This document shows, piece by piece, positions 1 to 10,989 of a stretch of 64,000 nt of DNA. This DNA is from Gnetum montanum (taxonomy: Eukaryota > Streptophyta > Gnetopsida > Gnetales > Gnetaceae). Positions within the stretch are counted from its first letter, which is position 1. Each line of letters begins with the position of its first letter. The position numbers were made by a program, and so were the translations under genes. The notes beneath the pieces were generated by a model. It did not search any database, was not told the DNA's origin, and worked only from the letters and a program-made list of their open reading frames with translations. The DNA lies in assembly GCA_015680685.1 (NCBI GenBank), contig MNCI01022113.1:192945-256944 (forward strand), given 5' to 3'.

Positions 1-1767
1 CTTAGCCTTCTAAAATCATTCTTGAAGCTATTTGATAGCTTCATCTCTTGTCATTGCTAGGCTAAGGATTGCTTGTTCTGCAAGTTAGGCATGAAGTTCA
101 TTAAGCTTTGTGGTCAAGCATTGAATTTTCTCTTAGGCTATTTGTAGTAGCCCTTCCAAAATAATGCATCTATCCCTTGCATTTAGTAGCTTCGATTGGA
201 TTGTAGTGATGTTCTTTGGAAGATCAAAAATGTTTAGTGTCGGTTGCTAGGTTCCTACCAATTTTTCCAGCAACTATTTGTGTTGGGTTGCATTCAACTT
301 TCCATTGACCATGCTTGTGGACGTCTACATGTCTTGAAGTGTAGATACATCTGGTATAGATAGTATAGGCACATTCAATGGCTTTGCGATGTGGTCAGTA
401 ACCACTCCTACCACTGTCTTCTACCCTTGGTGCTGCATCACCAAGACAGTTTTCCCTTTGCCTTCCTCCAACCTCATTGAGAAGGTGGCAACATTCCTAG
501 AGATTTCAAGGAATAAATGGTGTTGCAATAGACACTGTTACCTTCTAAGCATTAGGATTTAACCTTGTAGTTTATTGTGTTCTTTAGGAAGAGAAAATGG
601 GACCACCCCTCTCCATTTGGCTAACTATTTGGGCTACCTCATTAAGGTGACTCATCACTGGCCGATACATAGATGGATTTGCCCCACTCATTCTTACTTG
701 TTGCTCTTGTTCACTCAAGAGCTATTCTTGAATTTTTTGCAAACATTCAACGGTTGCGTGGGCCTCCAGTGTTGTTTCCTGAGTGGGTGGTAGTGGCAGT
801 AGCTCTTCTTCTTGGGTTATCGCTAGTGTTTTATCCTTCATGATTTGTGACCATGAGGCCAAGCGAGCATGCCTAAGAGTGTCGTTAGAGTAGCAAACAA
901 TGCCCACCCTTTTGCAAAGTTTTCTGATGAGGCATAGAAAGGGCAAGGTTTTCCTACCACATTCGTTTTCTTTGAAATGTTTCTCAATCTCCAAGTATAA
1001 CAATTGTGGAACGTTAACAAGGAACTTCCTACTTAGAGCAGTGTATACTTAGGCACAAAAAGCATTCACCTTGCTTGGCCTCACCATTGGATTGAGGTGA
1101 TAGGCCGTAATCTTGAAATAAAGCTGCTCTGCTAGTGTGAGTGCATCATACTCCTTACGATTGACCCCATAGCATTGCTGGGTCCACTCCCTCTTGGCCT
1201 TAGGATTTCCTTTTGTAGATAATTCAGCCAATTTTGTTCATGTGTTAGGTAACTCAAGTGCTCATGTAATGGATTCTGCTAAGTAGGACACTTGAATATC
1301 CTTGATCTTGACAATGGACCCTGGCTTTTGGCTACTCCAAAAGAGATAGGTCTCTCTCATGTACCATTCCCCATTGGACGTGATGACTAGCCACGTGGGA
1401 TAGGTCTGCAGTTGTGTCTTAACATCCTCTAGAGCTTTCTCCAAAAATGGCCCAAAGTTGATCTCTTGAAGAACTGATCCTTGAATGTCTTGGGATTGCA
1501 TGATGTCTAGGAAGGCTTAAGTCAAAATGATCTTAAGCCTTGGCACGGGTCTATGCACTTCTCCGCTTTATGATTATTTGGTTGACACTTCTTCCTCTAG
1601 AATCTATCAAACAGATTTCACTTCGGGCTCCTCTCAAAGAGGTCCTATTGCATGGGTTGCCTCATGTAGTTCTTGGCTTTACTCTTGCTAGCCTCTTCTA
1701 GCTTTGGGTCATTTCTCCCATGGTTGTGATGGTTTTCCTTCTTGTAAATGTTTTTTTTGGGTGCCAT
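1..1767 (-). pseudogene. Copy A ORF2: extra retrotransposon ORF after pol, decayed and cut by the window edge
   Basis: The reading frame starts with a basic N-terminus (MAPKKN) at 1767 and runs leftwards out of the window with several stops and frame changes. Readable blocks lie at 1501-1262, 1231-1049 and 1003-722. The middle blocks (TLAEQLYFKITAYHLNP, then LPFLCLIRKLCKRVGI) have the spacing and character of the 'putative plant transposon protein' domain (PF20167 type) often found beside gypsy elements; that family match is from memory. Copy B carries a homologous ORF at 25880-28302 with matching blocks. It sits where Athila-type elements carry their env-like ORF, after pol and before the 3' LTR, but no signal peptide or membrane segment is evident. 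Function unknown. Confidence 0.6.
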
Positions 1768-1890
1768 TTTTAATCACAATAAGATCATGGATTAGCAGCC
1801 ATTGTGTAGCCTTAAAGCAATTAGGATACCTTATCTCTTAAGGATAGTTACACTTGGCTAAGCTGTGATTATGGCTTATTTAATTAATCC
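1768..1890 (-). other. Conserved leader just upstream of ORF2 in copy A
   Basis: This block has the plus-strand core AGTTACACTTGGCTAAG and then a GTGATTATGG end. It is also found at about 33115-33235 in copy C and 56665-56765 in copy E. In C and E it is followed only by about 330 bases and the polypurine tract. In A it is followed by ORF2. It therefore marks the point where ORF2 is present or absent in the family. Its role is unknown. Confidence 0.6.
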
Positions 1891-2221
1891 AATTATCATT
1901 TATTTTATGTGTTATTATGAATAATTCATCCCAAAGGTTGTTGGAGGGGTTAACCCTTATAAATGTTGATATTTGTATGTGGTTAATGTTAGTAACCCTT
2001 GGGGAAGTTAGAAATTTTTTTAAAAATTTTCATAAAAAAACCTTAAGGTTTATTGCCTCCATGATAAAGATCTTACCTCTAGTAAGTGCAAGATTGAAAA
2101 ACAAAGTGATTTGGACAAATGATTGGGAAGTTATGAGCTCTAGAAGGTTTTGGGCTCTAAAAAATTGCAAAAAACTCCTTGTGTTATGAGGAAATGACAA
2201 AAATTCCTAAGTGCTCAATGG

Positions 2222-2270
2222 TATATAGAGGGTCTAAGCATTACATTGATGAGGCCTCATTGATGCAACC
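2222..2270 (-). promoter_or_regulatory. Internal copy of the LTR U3 module plus TATA-like box, copy A
   Basis: Positions 2244-2270 match the copy A LTR module at 10944-10970 over 27 bases, with a GAGGCCTCAT core. The four differences within that span are all C-to-T or G-to-A. A TATA-like CTATATAC (minus strand) follows at about 2221-2228, as a TATA box follows the module in the LTR. The site is about 0.5 kb upstream of ORF2 on the same strand. I infer an internal promoter for ORF2 or a leftover piece of LTR; the surrounding sequence does not otherwise match the LTR. Confidence 0.5.
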
Positions 2271-3093
2271 AATGACCACCATTGACTTGGTCAAACTATT
2301 AACATACAAGGAATGTTTGGATGAAATTAGGGTCAAATGAAAGCTTAGAAGATCAAGAATAGTATGAAAACATGAGAAGAGGGTGTTGAAGCTCATAAAT
2401 TTGGAAGAATGGAGAAAAATGAAGAAAAATTGATTTAGTAGATGAATGAAATGAAAGATTAAGGAGCATTGAGTGGTTTACACAATGGAATACACAAAAG
2501 ATCAGATTATGGTGGTGTCAAAGGTAAGAAACCTTAACTAATCAAGCCAAGAGCTATACAAGTGGGTCCTCCCCATAGCAAGTTGATGTCCTTTTTGCCC
2601 TTGCATAACCTCAACTAAGGAGTTTGTGGGCCCCATAGTTAATTTCATGATTATGACAAGTTAAGGACCAACTTGAAAGAATCCACTCAAGAATCCCAAC
2701 ACATCGACTAAGACATAGAGCATAATATAAAACATGGTAGTGAGGTGAGTTATGGTAGCATGGATGGATGATAGAGAAAGTGGAATAGAGTTCCAAATTA
2801 AGGTTATAAGAAGTCCCTTGTGGAATTTGTGGTTAAAATAACCTAGGAAGTTTCATGCTTAGTCCAGACCAAAACCATATGCTTTCAGTGACTTTACATC
2901 GTCACTCTAAGATCGATCCATCCACTTGAGACACAAGAGTGCTTCCACAAAACAATCACCATTCCACAGAGAGAAAAAAAGAGAAGTAGGAGGTGAGAGA
3001 GAAAGGAGGCCTTAGTTAGAGGGGACTTTCAAGCATAGATGCATGCTATTTGAGTTCCATAACTAGTGCTTGTAGCTTATTTATTTGTCCAAG

Positions 3094-3224
3094 GGGTGTG
3101 CTTTGAATTCCCATTCTTTTTTTCTTTGAAATGAAAATCACACCATGCGAGGACTTATTTGTGTCGAAGGGGTGTGCTTTGAATTCTCATTGTTTTTTTT
3201 CTTGTTTTTGGATGGAAACCACAA
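3094..3224. repeat. Tandem pair of predicted stem-loops, copy A
   Basis: Two units each begin GGGGTGTGCTTTGAATTC and end in a complement of the form ACCACACC or similar, with a T-rich loop between the arms. The first spans about 3094-3144 and the second about 3171-3224. Copy C also has two units (33974-34018 and 34052-34110). Copies D and E have one each (42316-42394 and 57560-57605). Confidence 0.6.
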
Positions 3225-3833
3225 CATGCAATGACATTATTTGACTTCCTATTAGTGGTTGGTATGGAATAGTAAGAAGTCCATGAGAAACACTCAAGCA
3301 ATAAGAACAAGACAAAGAGTATTGAGTCCCCTTTTAGTCACACCCTTTACAAACTTTTGAATCCTTCCTAATTCTAGAACTACCAAGGTTACCAATTGAT
3401 TAAATGCTTCTTTAATGGAAGAAACCTCAAATTCCTAGAATAAGGAAAATCATAGAGTTCATTGAAGGGGTAGATGATGTGGACTCACTGCCTGTTCTAT
3501 GAAAAATAAACCATGCCAAAGTCATTAGACATTAGAATTAAAAAATAGAAACCAGACATCAACAATCACACATTAAGCACAAACCATCATTAGTAAATAG
3601 CTATAGCAGTACTATGTCCTGTGATAATAGAGCACATTTATTAGCACAGATAAGAAAATATTGTACTTAAACAAAAGAAAGAAAAATAAAGTAAAAGATA
3701 TAAGAAAGTGTAAAATAATCAAGAAATTTTAAAGGTACTAAAGATGGTGTAAAATTAGAAAAATTTAAAAATAAAAAATGTGAAAAACAAAAAGGTAGAA
3801 AACCTAAGAGGCCATGATAATGGTTAGCACAGA

Positions 3834-3850
3834 TGGCCATCTCCCCCATG
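3834..3850 (-). other. Polypurine-like motif after pol, copy A
   Basis: The minus strand reads TCATGGGGGAGATGGCCA. The same motif occurs after integrase, or after the deletion scar that replaces it, in B (30571-30584), C (34736-34752) and D (46370-46388), and decayed in E (58231-58250). It resembles the terminal polypurine tracts of D (TCATGGGGGTA) and C. It may be a second or central plus-strand primer. Confidence 0.45.
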
Positions 3851-3879
3851 ATTGAGTTGGAAGAAGCTTCACTTGATGG

Positions 3880-5060
3880 ATGTTGACAAATACTTTTTAT
3901 TTGGGTTGTTAGGCTTGTAAATTGTCATGGCCCTAGAGGAAAAGGTTTGATTAGTGACATAAGGTCCCTCCCAAAATGTTTGAATTTTTTTCTTTTGGTG
4001 TACATGTGTGGGTTCTAGTAGAGAACATTATCTCTTGGTTGAAGTTGTACTTTCCTTATTTTGAGGTCATGATGTTTCTTACTGAATGCTTTGTTCACCT
4101 AATTCAATGATAGGGCCACTAATCAATTTTCATATAACACACTCAAGTTGATCAACCTTTCTTTCTGTGCTAGACTTAGGTTAAGGTTTAAATCACAAGC
4201 TATCAAGAATGTACGGAGCTTGGATTGAATTGGAAGCATTGGAAGTTTTCCATACACTAACTCATAGGGAGAATAACCAATAAGAAGTTTCCAAGTTGAA
4301 TGATAAGCCTAGAGAACATTGTTAAGTTTTATACTCCAATCCTTCCTAAATTTGCTAATGGTTTACATTAGTATTTTTGTAATCTCCCAGTTGGTTACCT
4401 CTGCTTGACCATTGGCTTGAGGGTGGTAAGGTATTGTTAATTTATGTTCTACCCCTAAGCATTACATTAATTTTCTAAAGGTGGCACCTATGAAGTGAGT
4501 TCCATTATTAGAAATTAGTGAATGTGGCACCCCAAGCCTATTCATAATATGATGTTGTATAAATCTAGCTGTAGTGGATGATGCACAATCAATAACGACT
4601 GTTGCCTCTACCCATTTTATGCACTAGTCAATTGCTACTATAATATATGCCTCCATTGGACATGGGTGTGATGGGATCCATGAAGTCAATGCCCTAGATG
4701 TTGAAAGGTTCTAGTGATTGAATCCACTATTGAGGACCTTCAATGTGAGTGGTCATCCCCTTTTCACATTGACAATGTTCACAAGACGTAACAAACTGGT
4801 GGGCATCCCTAAAGATTGTAGGCTAATAGTACCCTGCCATTAGGATTTTTATGATTATGCGTCTTTCTACATAGTGGCCTTCAAAAGGCCCTTCATGAGC
4901 ATCCTGGAGAATGCACAATTGATCTTTGTTAGGGACACACCAACAAATCAAGTTGTCGAAACACACCTTATAGAGGTGTCTGTTAATTTCCATGCAGTAT
5001 TTGACTCGATGAAGAAATTGTTGCTTCTTTCTAAAATCCAAGTCTTATGGCATCTCTTGA
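3880..5060 (-). pseudogene. Copy A integrase (Ty3/gypsy), decayed
   Basis: Integrase inserts element cDNA into the genome. The zinc-binding part is seen at 5041-4823 (AHEGPFEGHY, then a CEHCQ motif further on). The core has its first catalytic Asp in GIDFMDP near 4690. The second Asp motif reads NNGTHF instead of DNGTHF near 4510, so Asp has become Asn. The Glu lies in the QANGQAEVTNW region near 4400. Stops such as Trp-to-stop just before GIDF break the frame. It follows RNase H directly and is separated from ORF2 by 2 kb of non-coding sequence. It is certainly inactive. Confidence 0.85.
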
Positions 5061-6760
5061 GTGAGAAGATGCTATTATACCATGTTGCTTTTGTAGGTGT
5101 TTGTTCATATATTGCTCCTATAAAGAGGATTTCATTTGGAAACTAATAAGAGAGCATGCTCTCCTCCTCTTTATTATCCAATCTTAAGCAAGAGAGGTGG
5201 TTAGCGATCACATTCTTAGTTCCTTTTTGATCTCCCATAGTGAGATTGAATTCCTATAAGATCACAAGGCATCGTATAACATAAGGTCTCATCATCAGCT
5301 TATTCATGAGGAAGCGAATTACACTATGGTCTATATGCACAAATACTTTATAACCAAGCACATAGTGCTTGAACTTTTCTAGTGTGTAGACCACTGCCAT
5401 TAGTCCTTTATTTGTGGTGGTGTAATTTAAATGTGCTTCCACAATGCTTCAACTCACATAGTGGATGTAATATGGACATTTCTTATTATTCATCTATGTG
5501 AGTACTACTCCCAAAGCATAGTTAGATGCATCTATCATGATGTGGAAGGGTCTATACTAGTTTGGTTCTCGTAGAATTGGTGTTTCTATGAGTTTATCCT
5601 TTAATTGTTGGAATGGGTGTTCACATTCCTTGGTCTAGATGAAAGGTGCATCTTTCTTTGTAAGCTCTACCAATGAATTTGCAATCTTAGATAAATTCTC
5701 AATAAATTGTCAGTAGTAGCTAGTGTATCTAAGGAATGATTAAACATCTTTAACAATCTCTAGTTGGCATGGTATTCATTGGATGACCCTTATCTTTTCT
5801 AGGTCTACCTCAATCTATTTTTGTGAAATTCGGTGCCCTAGCACAATGCCTTCTTGGACCATGATATGGCTCTTTTGCCAATTGAGCTATAGGTTTTTAT
5901 TAACACATCTCTTTAACACTTGTTCAAGTTGGTCCAAGGCTTACTTAAAAGTAGCTCCATAGGTGGAAAAGTCATCCATGAAGACTTTAAGACCACTACA
6001 AATTTGCTATTGAAAGATACTAAGAACCAAGCATTGAAATGTTGCAGGGGAAATGCACAAACCAAATGGCATCTTACAATATGCAAAAGTCCCCCAAGGA
6101 CTCGTGAATTTTGTCTTGGCTTGATCCTTTGGTGCAATTTGGATTTGCTTATAGCCATTATAACCATCCAAAAAGATATAATAATAATTCCTAGATATGA
6201 TGTCTAACACTTGATCTACAAATGGTAAAGGAAAGTGATCCTTAAATATTACCATATTCAACAGCCTGAATTCGATACAAATCCACCATTTACCATCCTT
6301 CTTTGGTACAATTGCGAGTGGACTAACCCACTCACTATCTATGGTTGGATAGATGAACCCTACCTTGAGGAGTTACTTTATTTCCTCTTTGACAATTTAC
6401 TTTAATTTGGGGTTCAGCTACCTTTGCAACTGCCTTCTAGGCTTCATGGCTAGGTCAGTGTAAATGCAATGTTGGCATATCCTTAGATCAATTTCATTTA
6501 GCTTAGGATATGACTAGGAAAAGGATTTTAACCATTTATTCACCACTTTTAGCAACTTTTCTTTTTGCTTAGGAGCAAGTTTGGAATTAATGATGATCAA
6601 TTTACCATTCTTTAAAACTACATACTCCATACCGACTGGTAAAGTTTTTAGTTCTAAGGGCTCTTGCTTGAAGTGATTAGGGATCTCCAACTCTCCCTAA
6701 TAGTTATCATGATCTTCATCAAAGATTTGGGAATGGAATTATTTAATTTTTTCCATGCCT
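5061..6760 (-). pseudogene. Copy A reverse transcriptase and RNase H, decayed
   Basis: RT begins near 6420 (EWVSPLAIVPKKDGKW block around 6320) and runs through FLDGYNGYKQIQIAPKDQ (ends near 6150) and MPFGLC. The catalytic motif FMDD is kept at 5971-5985. The connection and RNase H follow (YALEKF-like segments, DASNYALG near 5510, and the 5442-5254 block). Several stops interrupt it, mostly Trp or Gln codons turned to TAG. Order and motifs are those of Ty3/gypsy pol. The upstream linker to protease at about 6460-6760 aligns with the same part of copies C and E. Confidence 0.88.
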
Positions 6761-6879
6761 TCAACATATGAAAAAGTTTGGCTCTCAGTTGGCTTTATGC
6801 ATATTGTGCTACTATCTAGATCAATTATCAGCCACTAGGTGCTCTCTTGTTTTGTGGCTACTACGTATAGACACTTTTG

Positions 6880-7480
6880 AATGTTAATCTCCTATGGATA
6901 TTGATTGCATGCTTTAATGTATGTACTCTTGATTGACCAAATATTTTGCATGCAACTGCACCTGTTATCATTGTACACGATGCAAGGAATATGCTTCTTC
7001 TTAATCTTTCCTTGCTCATTTTCCCTAGATATTTTGAGAGATAAGTCCCTTATACCCATTCACACATTGACTGTGCTTAACCAAGCCCTTCCCATGATGA
7101 TGTGAAAGTCACTTTTGTAGTCGTTCACCTTGATTACTAGAAAATCAGTAGGATAGGACCACCCACAAACTATGGTCACAATGTCCTCTATTAATTCCAA
7201 AGGGACAATAATGAACCAATATGCTAATTCTAGATAGATGTTACTCTTCTTAAGAGGTGGTAGGTTTCATGCCTTGTACATATAATGGGAGATGAGGTTA
7301 ACTCTAGAACTAGAGTCAAGAAGAGCCTTACATGGTTCTTATCTAGTAATTTGTAGATAAATGAGTGGACTTCCTAGATTAGATCTTTTTGTATGAAGAT
7401 TTCCAACCTTGATCCAGTTAGAAACAACATGAGTTAACATTATAGTGCGAATCTTAGGCAGCACCTGGTTTGAAGAGCAC
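6880..7480 (-). pseudogene. Copy A aspartic protease, decayed
   Basis: Retropepsin-type protease between gag and RT, which would cleave the polyprotein. The active-site region around 7300-7320 reads LLDSSSRVNL where copy D reads LLDLGSGVNL, so the Asp remains but the two Gly positions are lost by G-to-A changes. The downstream part (AWLSTVNV-like, then a block matching plus-strand CTTCCCATGATGA near 7090) aligns with D, C and E. Inactive by sequence. Confidence 0.75.
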
Positions 7481-7499
7481 TCAAAGTTATTTAATGCAG

Positions 7500-9896
7500 A
7501 GGATGAGGGTGATGGAGATGTAAGACAATCAACCGGAGTAGGTTGTGAGGGCTAGAGAGGACTGCAAGGTTGGAAGAATGATCTTTTCCTTGATTGATTA
7601 TCCAGACCATTTGGTTAAAAATCTAGTTGTGAGTATACAACCATTGTAGCATTTTGTTGTTGCAGTTGTGGAGGAATCTCACCCTGCATAGATGGAGCAA
7701 GAGATAATTAAGTTAAAGGTGGATGTGGAGGATGGTAAGGATACAAATATGGGTTTTCCCCTTGAGTAGATGATGAATGTATTTGGTGGTACTCTAGAGG
7801 GTAATAGTGATGCTGGAATGATGTATGACTTGTAGAACTTCTAGGAGAGACGGATTGCTGAACATAGTACTCGTATGGATCTAGTTACCTATAAGGGTAC
7901 TACTACCTTGGCAATCACATTCCCCATGATTGTGGTTGGTACCACTATTGGTATTATTCATAAGGTTGTGGAGGAGTTCCACTTGGGTAGTAAGCTTGTT
8001 GTTGTTGGTAGAACTTCCTTGGGCTACCTTAAGGATAAGGCGATTGTCTAAAAGCTTGCCTACATGCTAGGCAAGGATTCAATGTGTATAATCCAGACTC
8101 TTATAAGTGTGACACTACAAGGAAACATCCCTTGGGATGTTCATAGTGACAAATGTCACATTTAGTTTCATCGTCAAAGTTAGACTCCATAACTTCCTCT
8201 ACTGCAGTAGCTTTGCCATTACCTCTTTGGTAGGAACATTTAGCTTCTTTTTGCCTCTTGTGATTATGATCATTATTTTGCTCTTTGGATTCTTTAGCAA
8301 TCTTCAAAGTGGTTTGAAAATTTTTATCCAAAGAGTCCCATAACTTGACAACCTTGGTTGAAATGTTAGAAATAGATTTTTGAATAGGCAAGGTCTTTCT
8401 GTTCACCACTTCATCAAGTGGTGATTCCTCCTCATTACAAAATTGAACCTCTTGTTTTCTAATGGATGGGTTCCTATTATACTCTTCAGCACTTTCCTTC
8501 TCTCGTAGCTCACCTTCTTATTTTACTACTTACTCAATTAGCCTTTGAATCTAATGGTCTCTCAATTCAGACAATCTTCCTTGGGCATACACCCCAAGGG
8601 TTTTTCTTGTTTTGACTCTAAGCCCATCTATGATGTGGCGAAGTTCCCTTTGAGAATAATCATGGTCAGGGCATTGATGTAAGAGTGAATAATATTAGCC
8701 CATGGTGGCATCCAAGGGTTCATGTGCTCCTTGTTTCCAGCCTTGGATTTGCGTTCTTAGATTAGACACTTTGGAGTACATCTAGTATTTATCATTGAAC
8801 AAATCTAACATGGTACTCCATCGACGAATGGATTTTGGCTCTAAGGCCTAGTACTAACTTTCAACTTCCTTAATGGGTATCCTTGGGAAAAGCTTTAGTT
8901 TCTACCACTTATTTTCTATGTTTTATAAGGCACAGACATCTTGAAAAGCTTGTAGATGTGTTTGCAAATCAGATTTGTACCCTCCCTCAAATACTGGGAT
9001 ATTATTCATGTCCAAGTACTTGATTTGACTATCCTTCATATGCTTGGTTGGGATTCTCACTACCTCTACAATGTTGAACATACTCTGAGTCACCAATAGC
9101 GGTTCATCATCATCATTGTGTTGATGATGCTGATGATGGTTTGGCCACCCCTTCGATTTTGGTGGCCTTCATGGTCATTATTATTTCATTGATCACCTTC
9201 ATCATGGTTTTTTTGATGATGACTTTCATGAGAACCACCAGATGAAGAGGAATGTTTGGAATTGGATGAAGAGGATGAAGAGGAAGGTGGACTACCAACA
9301 CCACCATAGTGTCCACCACCACTCTTATGCTTATTACAATCACCATCCTTAGATCCATTAGTATTATGATGCTTACTCGAGTTCCTACCTTGGTTATCAC
9401 TTTTTCCTAAACCTAATTTATGGATAGTGGATCATACGTTTAGGTTTACATCCTTGTCATTAGTAGCAAGGGGTGGAGAATCTTCATGTTGAGAACCTTT
9501 AGTAGGAGGATCCTCAATGTCATCTTGATTTAATAGGAACAAGGGATTGGTGTAATGGTTTCCCTTTGTAGCTTCATGGAGTTTCTCTTGACATTGATCT
9601 CATTTGCGTTGTGTTTTAGTGGAATAGTAGTTTCAAGTGTGATACCCATCCACAATGTATTCTTTGTGAAGATTTGTTATGCCCAACTTCTTAAGGGTTT
9701 TGAATAGCATCCTAGGCATAGATTGATTTAAGGGTAAGATGATGTTGCCCTCCATATCACGCCATCATAGTTGTTCATCCTGATGTAGGAGGAAGGTGAA
9801 TTTTGGTACAAACTCATCTAGATGAGTGTATACCACTTTGCATTCTTGTGGGACTGGTGGTTTGGTATCTTCACACTTGTGAAAAGAAGAAGACAT
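7500..9896 (-). pseudogene. Copy A gag, decayed
   Basis: Starts MSSSFHKCED at 9896, matching copy D gag (MSSSSSHK at 49730). In order it has an N-terminal YTHLDEFVP block, a charged Ser/His/Asp-rich linker (9400-9113 region), a central retrotransposon gag domain (about 9060-8500) and a C-terminal part at 8409-8101. The last part ends in a zinc-binding motif CDICHYEHPKGC at about 8160-8125, spaced C-X2-C-X3-H-X3-C. A Pro/Gln/Tyr-rich tail (7500-8050) precedes protease. Several stops and frame breaks make it a pseudogene. Confidence 0.8.
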
Positions 9897-10032
9897 TTTG
9901 CAAAATAAGATAAAATTAATAGTTTGATTTTATAACTCTATCTATAGTGGAAATGATATTGACCTTGAGGTTCGTACAATGATATTAATGGTATTCACTT
10001 AGACCTAAATAGTGCATGTTCCACTAACAAAG

Positions 10033-10051
10033 TCCTTGGCAATGGTGCCAA
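10033..10051 (-). other. Primer-binding site, copy A
   Basis: The minus strand reads TTGGCACCATTGCCAAGGA directly after the LTR end. Copy D has TTGGCGCCATTGCCAGGGA at the same place. The TGGCGCC core is the tRNA-Asp-type primer site known from Athila-like elements. Copy A differs from D by two G-to-A changes. Confidence 0.75.
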
Positions 10052-10989
10052 TGATGAGCAGCGAGGCACCCCTATGTCCAACCATACAAATCACAAAGCA
10101 TTCACATGCAATTTGGTCAAATTCCGTGGACTTTATCATTTCTAGTGCACTAGTCCCTTAAGAAGTGAATCTAGCCTTAAGGTTAATCGTTGTCTTCCCA
10201 GTTACACTTGCAACATTCATTGGTATGGTTAAGTGTAACTAAGGCATCCGATTTTTATCATTTTATGTTTTATAGTTTGGTGCTTGAAATGTAGAGAAAA
10301 TAAATTTGATTAACTAATCTAAATTAATTAATTAACTAGCATTTAACTAATCCTAATATAAGCATCCAATCCCACTTTCTATACATGACTTGAATCTATG
10401 TATCCATTGTTGGGCAACCAAGTGCTATGTTACTGGGTGTAGCAAGCGATAATGCTGCTGGGATTACCAAGTGAATATGTGATATTCTCGAAGTGGTCGT
10501 ACTTATGTCTTTAATCTATCTAGCTTAATTACTTCATTAACTCAATTGTTGGAAAAATATTTGCAAAATAATTGAAAACATTTAACAAATAACTAAAAAC
10601 ATTGAATGCATAAATGAAATAGATAATCTATCCAAATTACTACAAGGTTTATCAGAAAGCTCATCTTTATTGCCACACACATTGTCGTGCTTAGGTACAA
10701 CAATGCTCTAATAAAGATTTGTACACTCAATGACTCCTGCTACGGGCACTTGGAGGAAAAATTCTAACTTTCAAATGGAAAAAATGCAAGAGCTTCGTTG
10801 CAACTACAATCTACTTATGTCATAAATGCAGCTGTAAGCACATATTTATAGCTGACACATGATACTATGTCAATGGGGCCTTGTCAATGCATCATAAGAT
10901 GCATCGACTAGGCCTCGTTAATGAGGCCCAGTTGACGAGGTTGCATCGACGAGGCCTCATCGATGCAGCCAGCTTACTATGACTCATCA
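10052..10989 (-). repeat. 5' LTR of copy A (938 bp)
   Basis: Minus strand begins TGATGAGTCATAG and ends TGCTCATCA next to the primer-binding site. U3 holds an iterated ATCGAT/GAGGCCTC palindromic module at 10871-10970. A TATA box (TATAAATA on minus) lies at about 10843-10850. R/U5 holds the doubled GG-TACCAA motif (10400-10475) and the CGAAGTGGTCGTACT block near 10490 shared by all LTRs of the family. The partner 3' LTR would lie left of the window. Confidence 0.85.

Larger units (their letters stand above)
2500..3850 (-). other. Copy A 3' non-coding block with conserved sub-blocks
   Basis: No coding potential is seen. The block holds motifs shared with copies B to E in the same order: an AAGTGGGTCCTCCCCA block near 2560, a paired stem-loop at 3094-3144 and 3171-3224, an A-rich GTAAAA-type stretch at about 3650-3800, and a polypurine-like motif at 3834-3850. 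Conservation in order across diverged copies suggests RNA-level function such as export, packaging or plus-strand priming. Confidence 0.6.

Noticed and set aside
3667-3849. Hydrophobic 60-codon frame (FLPFCFSHFLFLNF) as a membrane or env-like peptide of copy A
   Set aside because: The hydrophobicity comes from reading the A-rich repeat stretch in antisense, and copies C, D and E do not conserve the frame.
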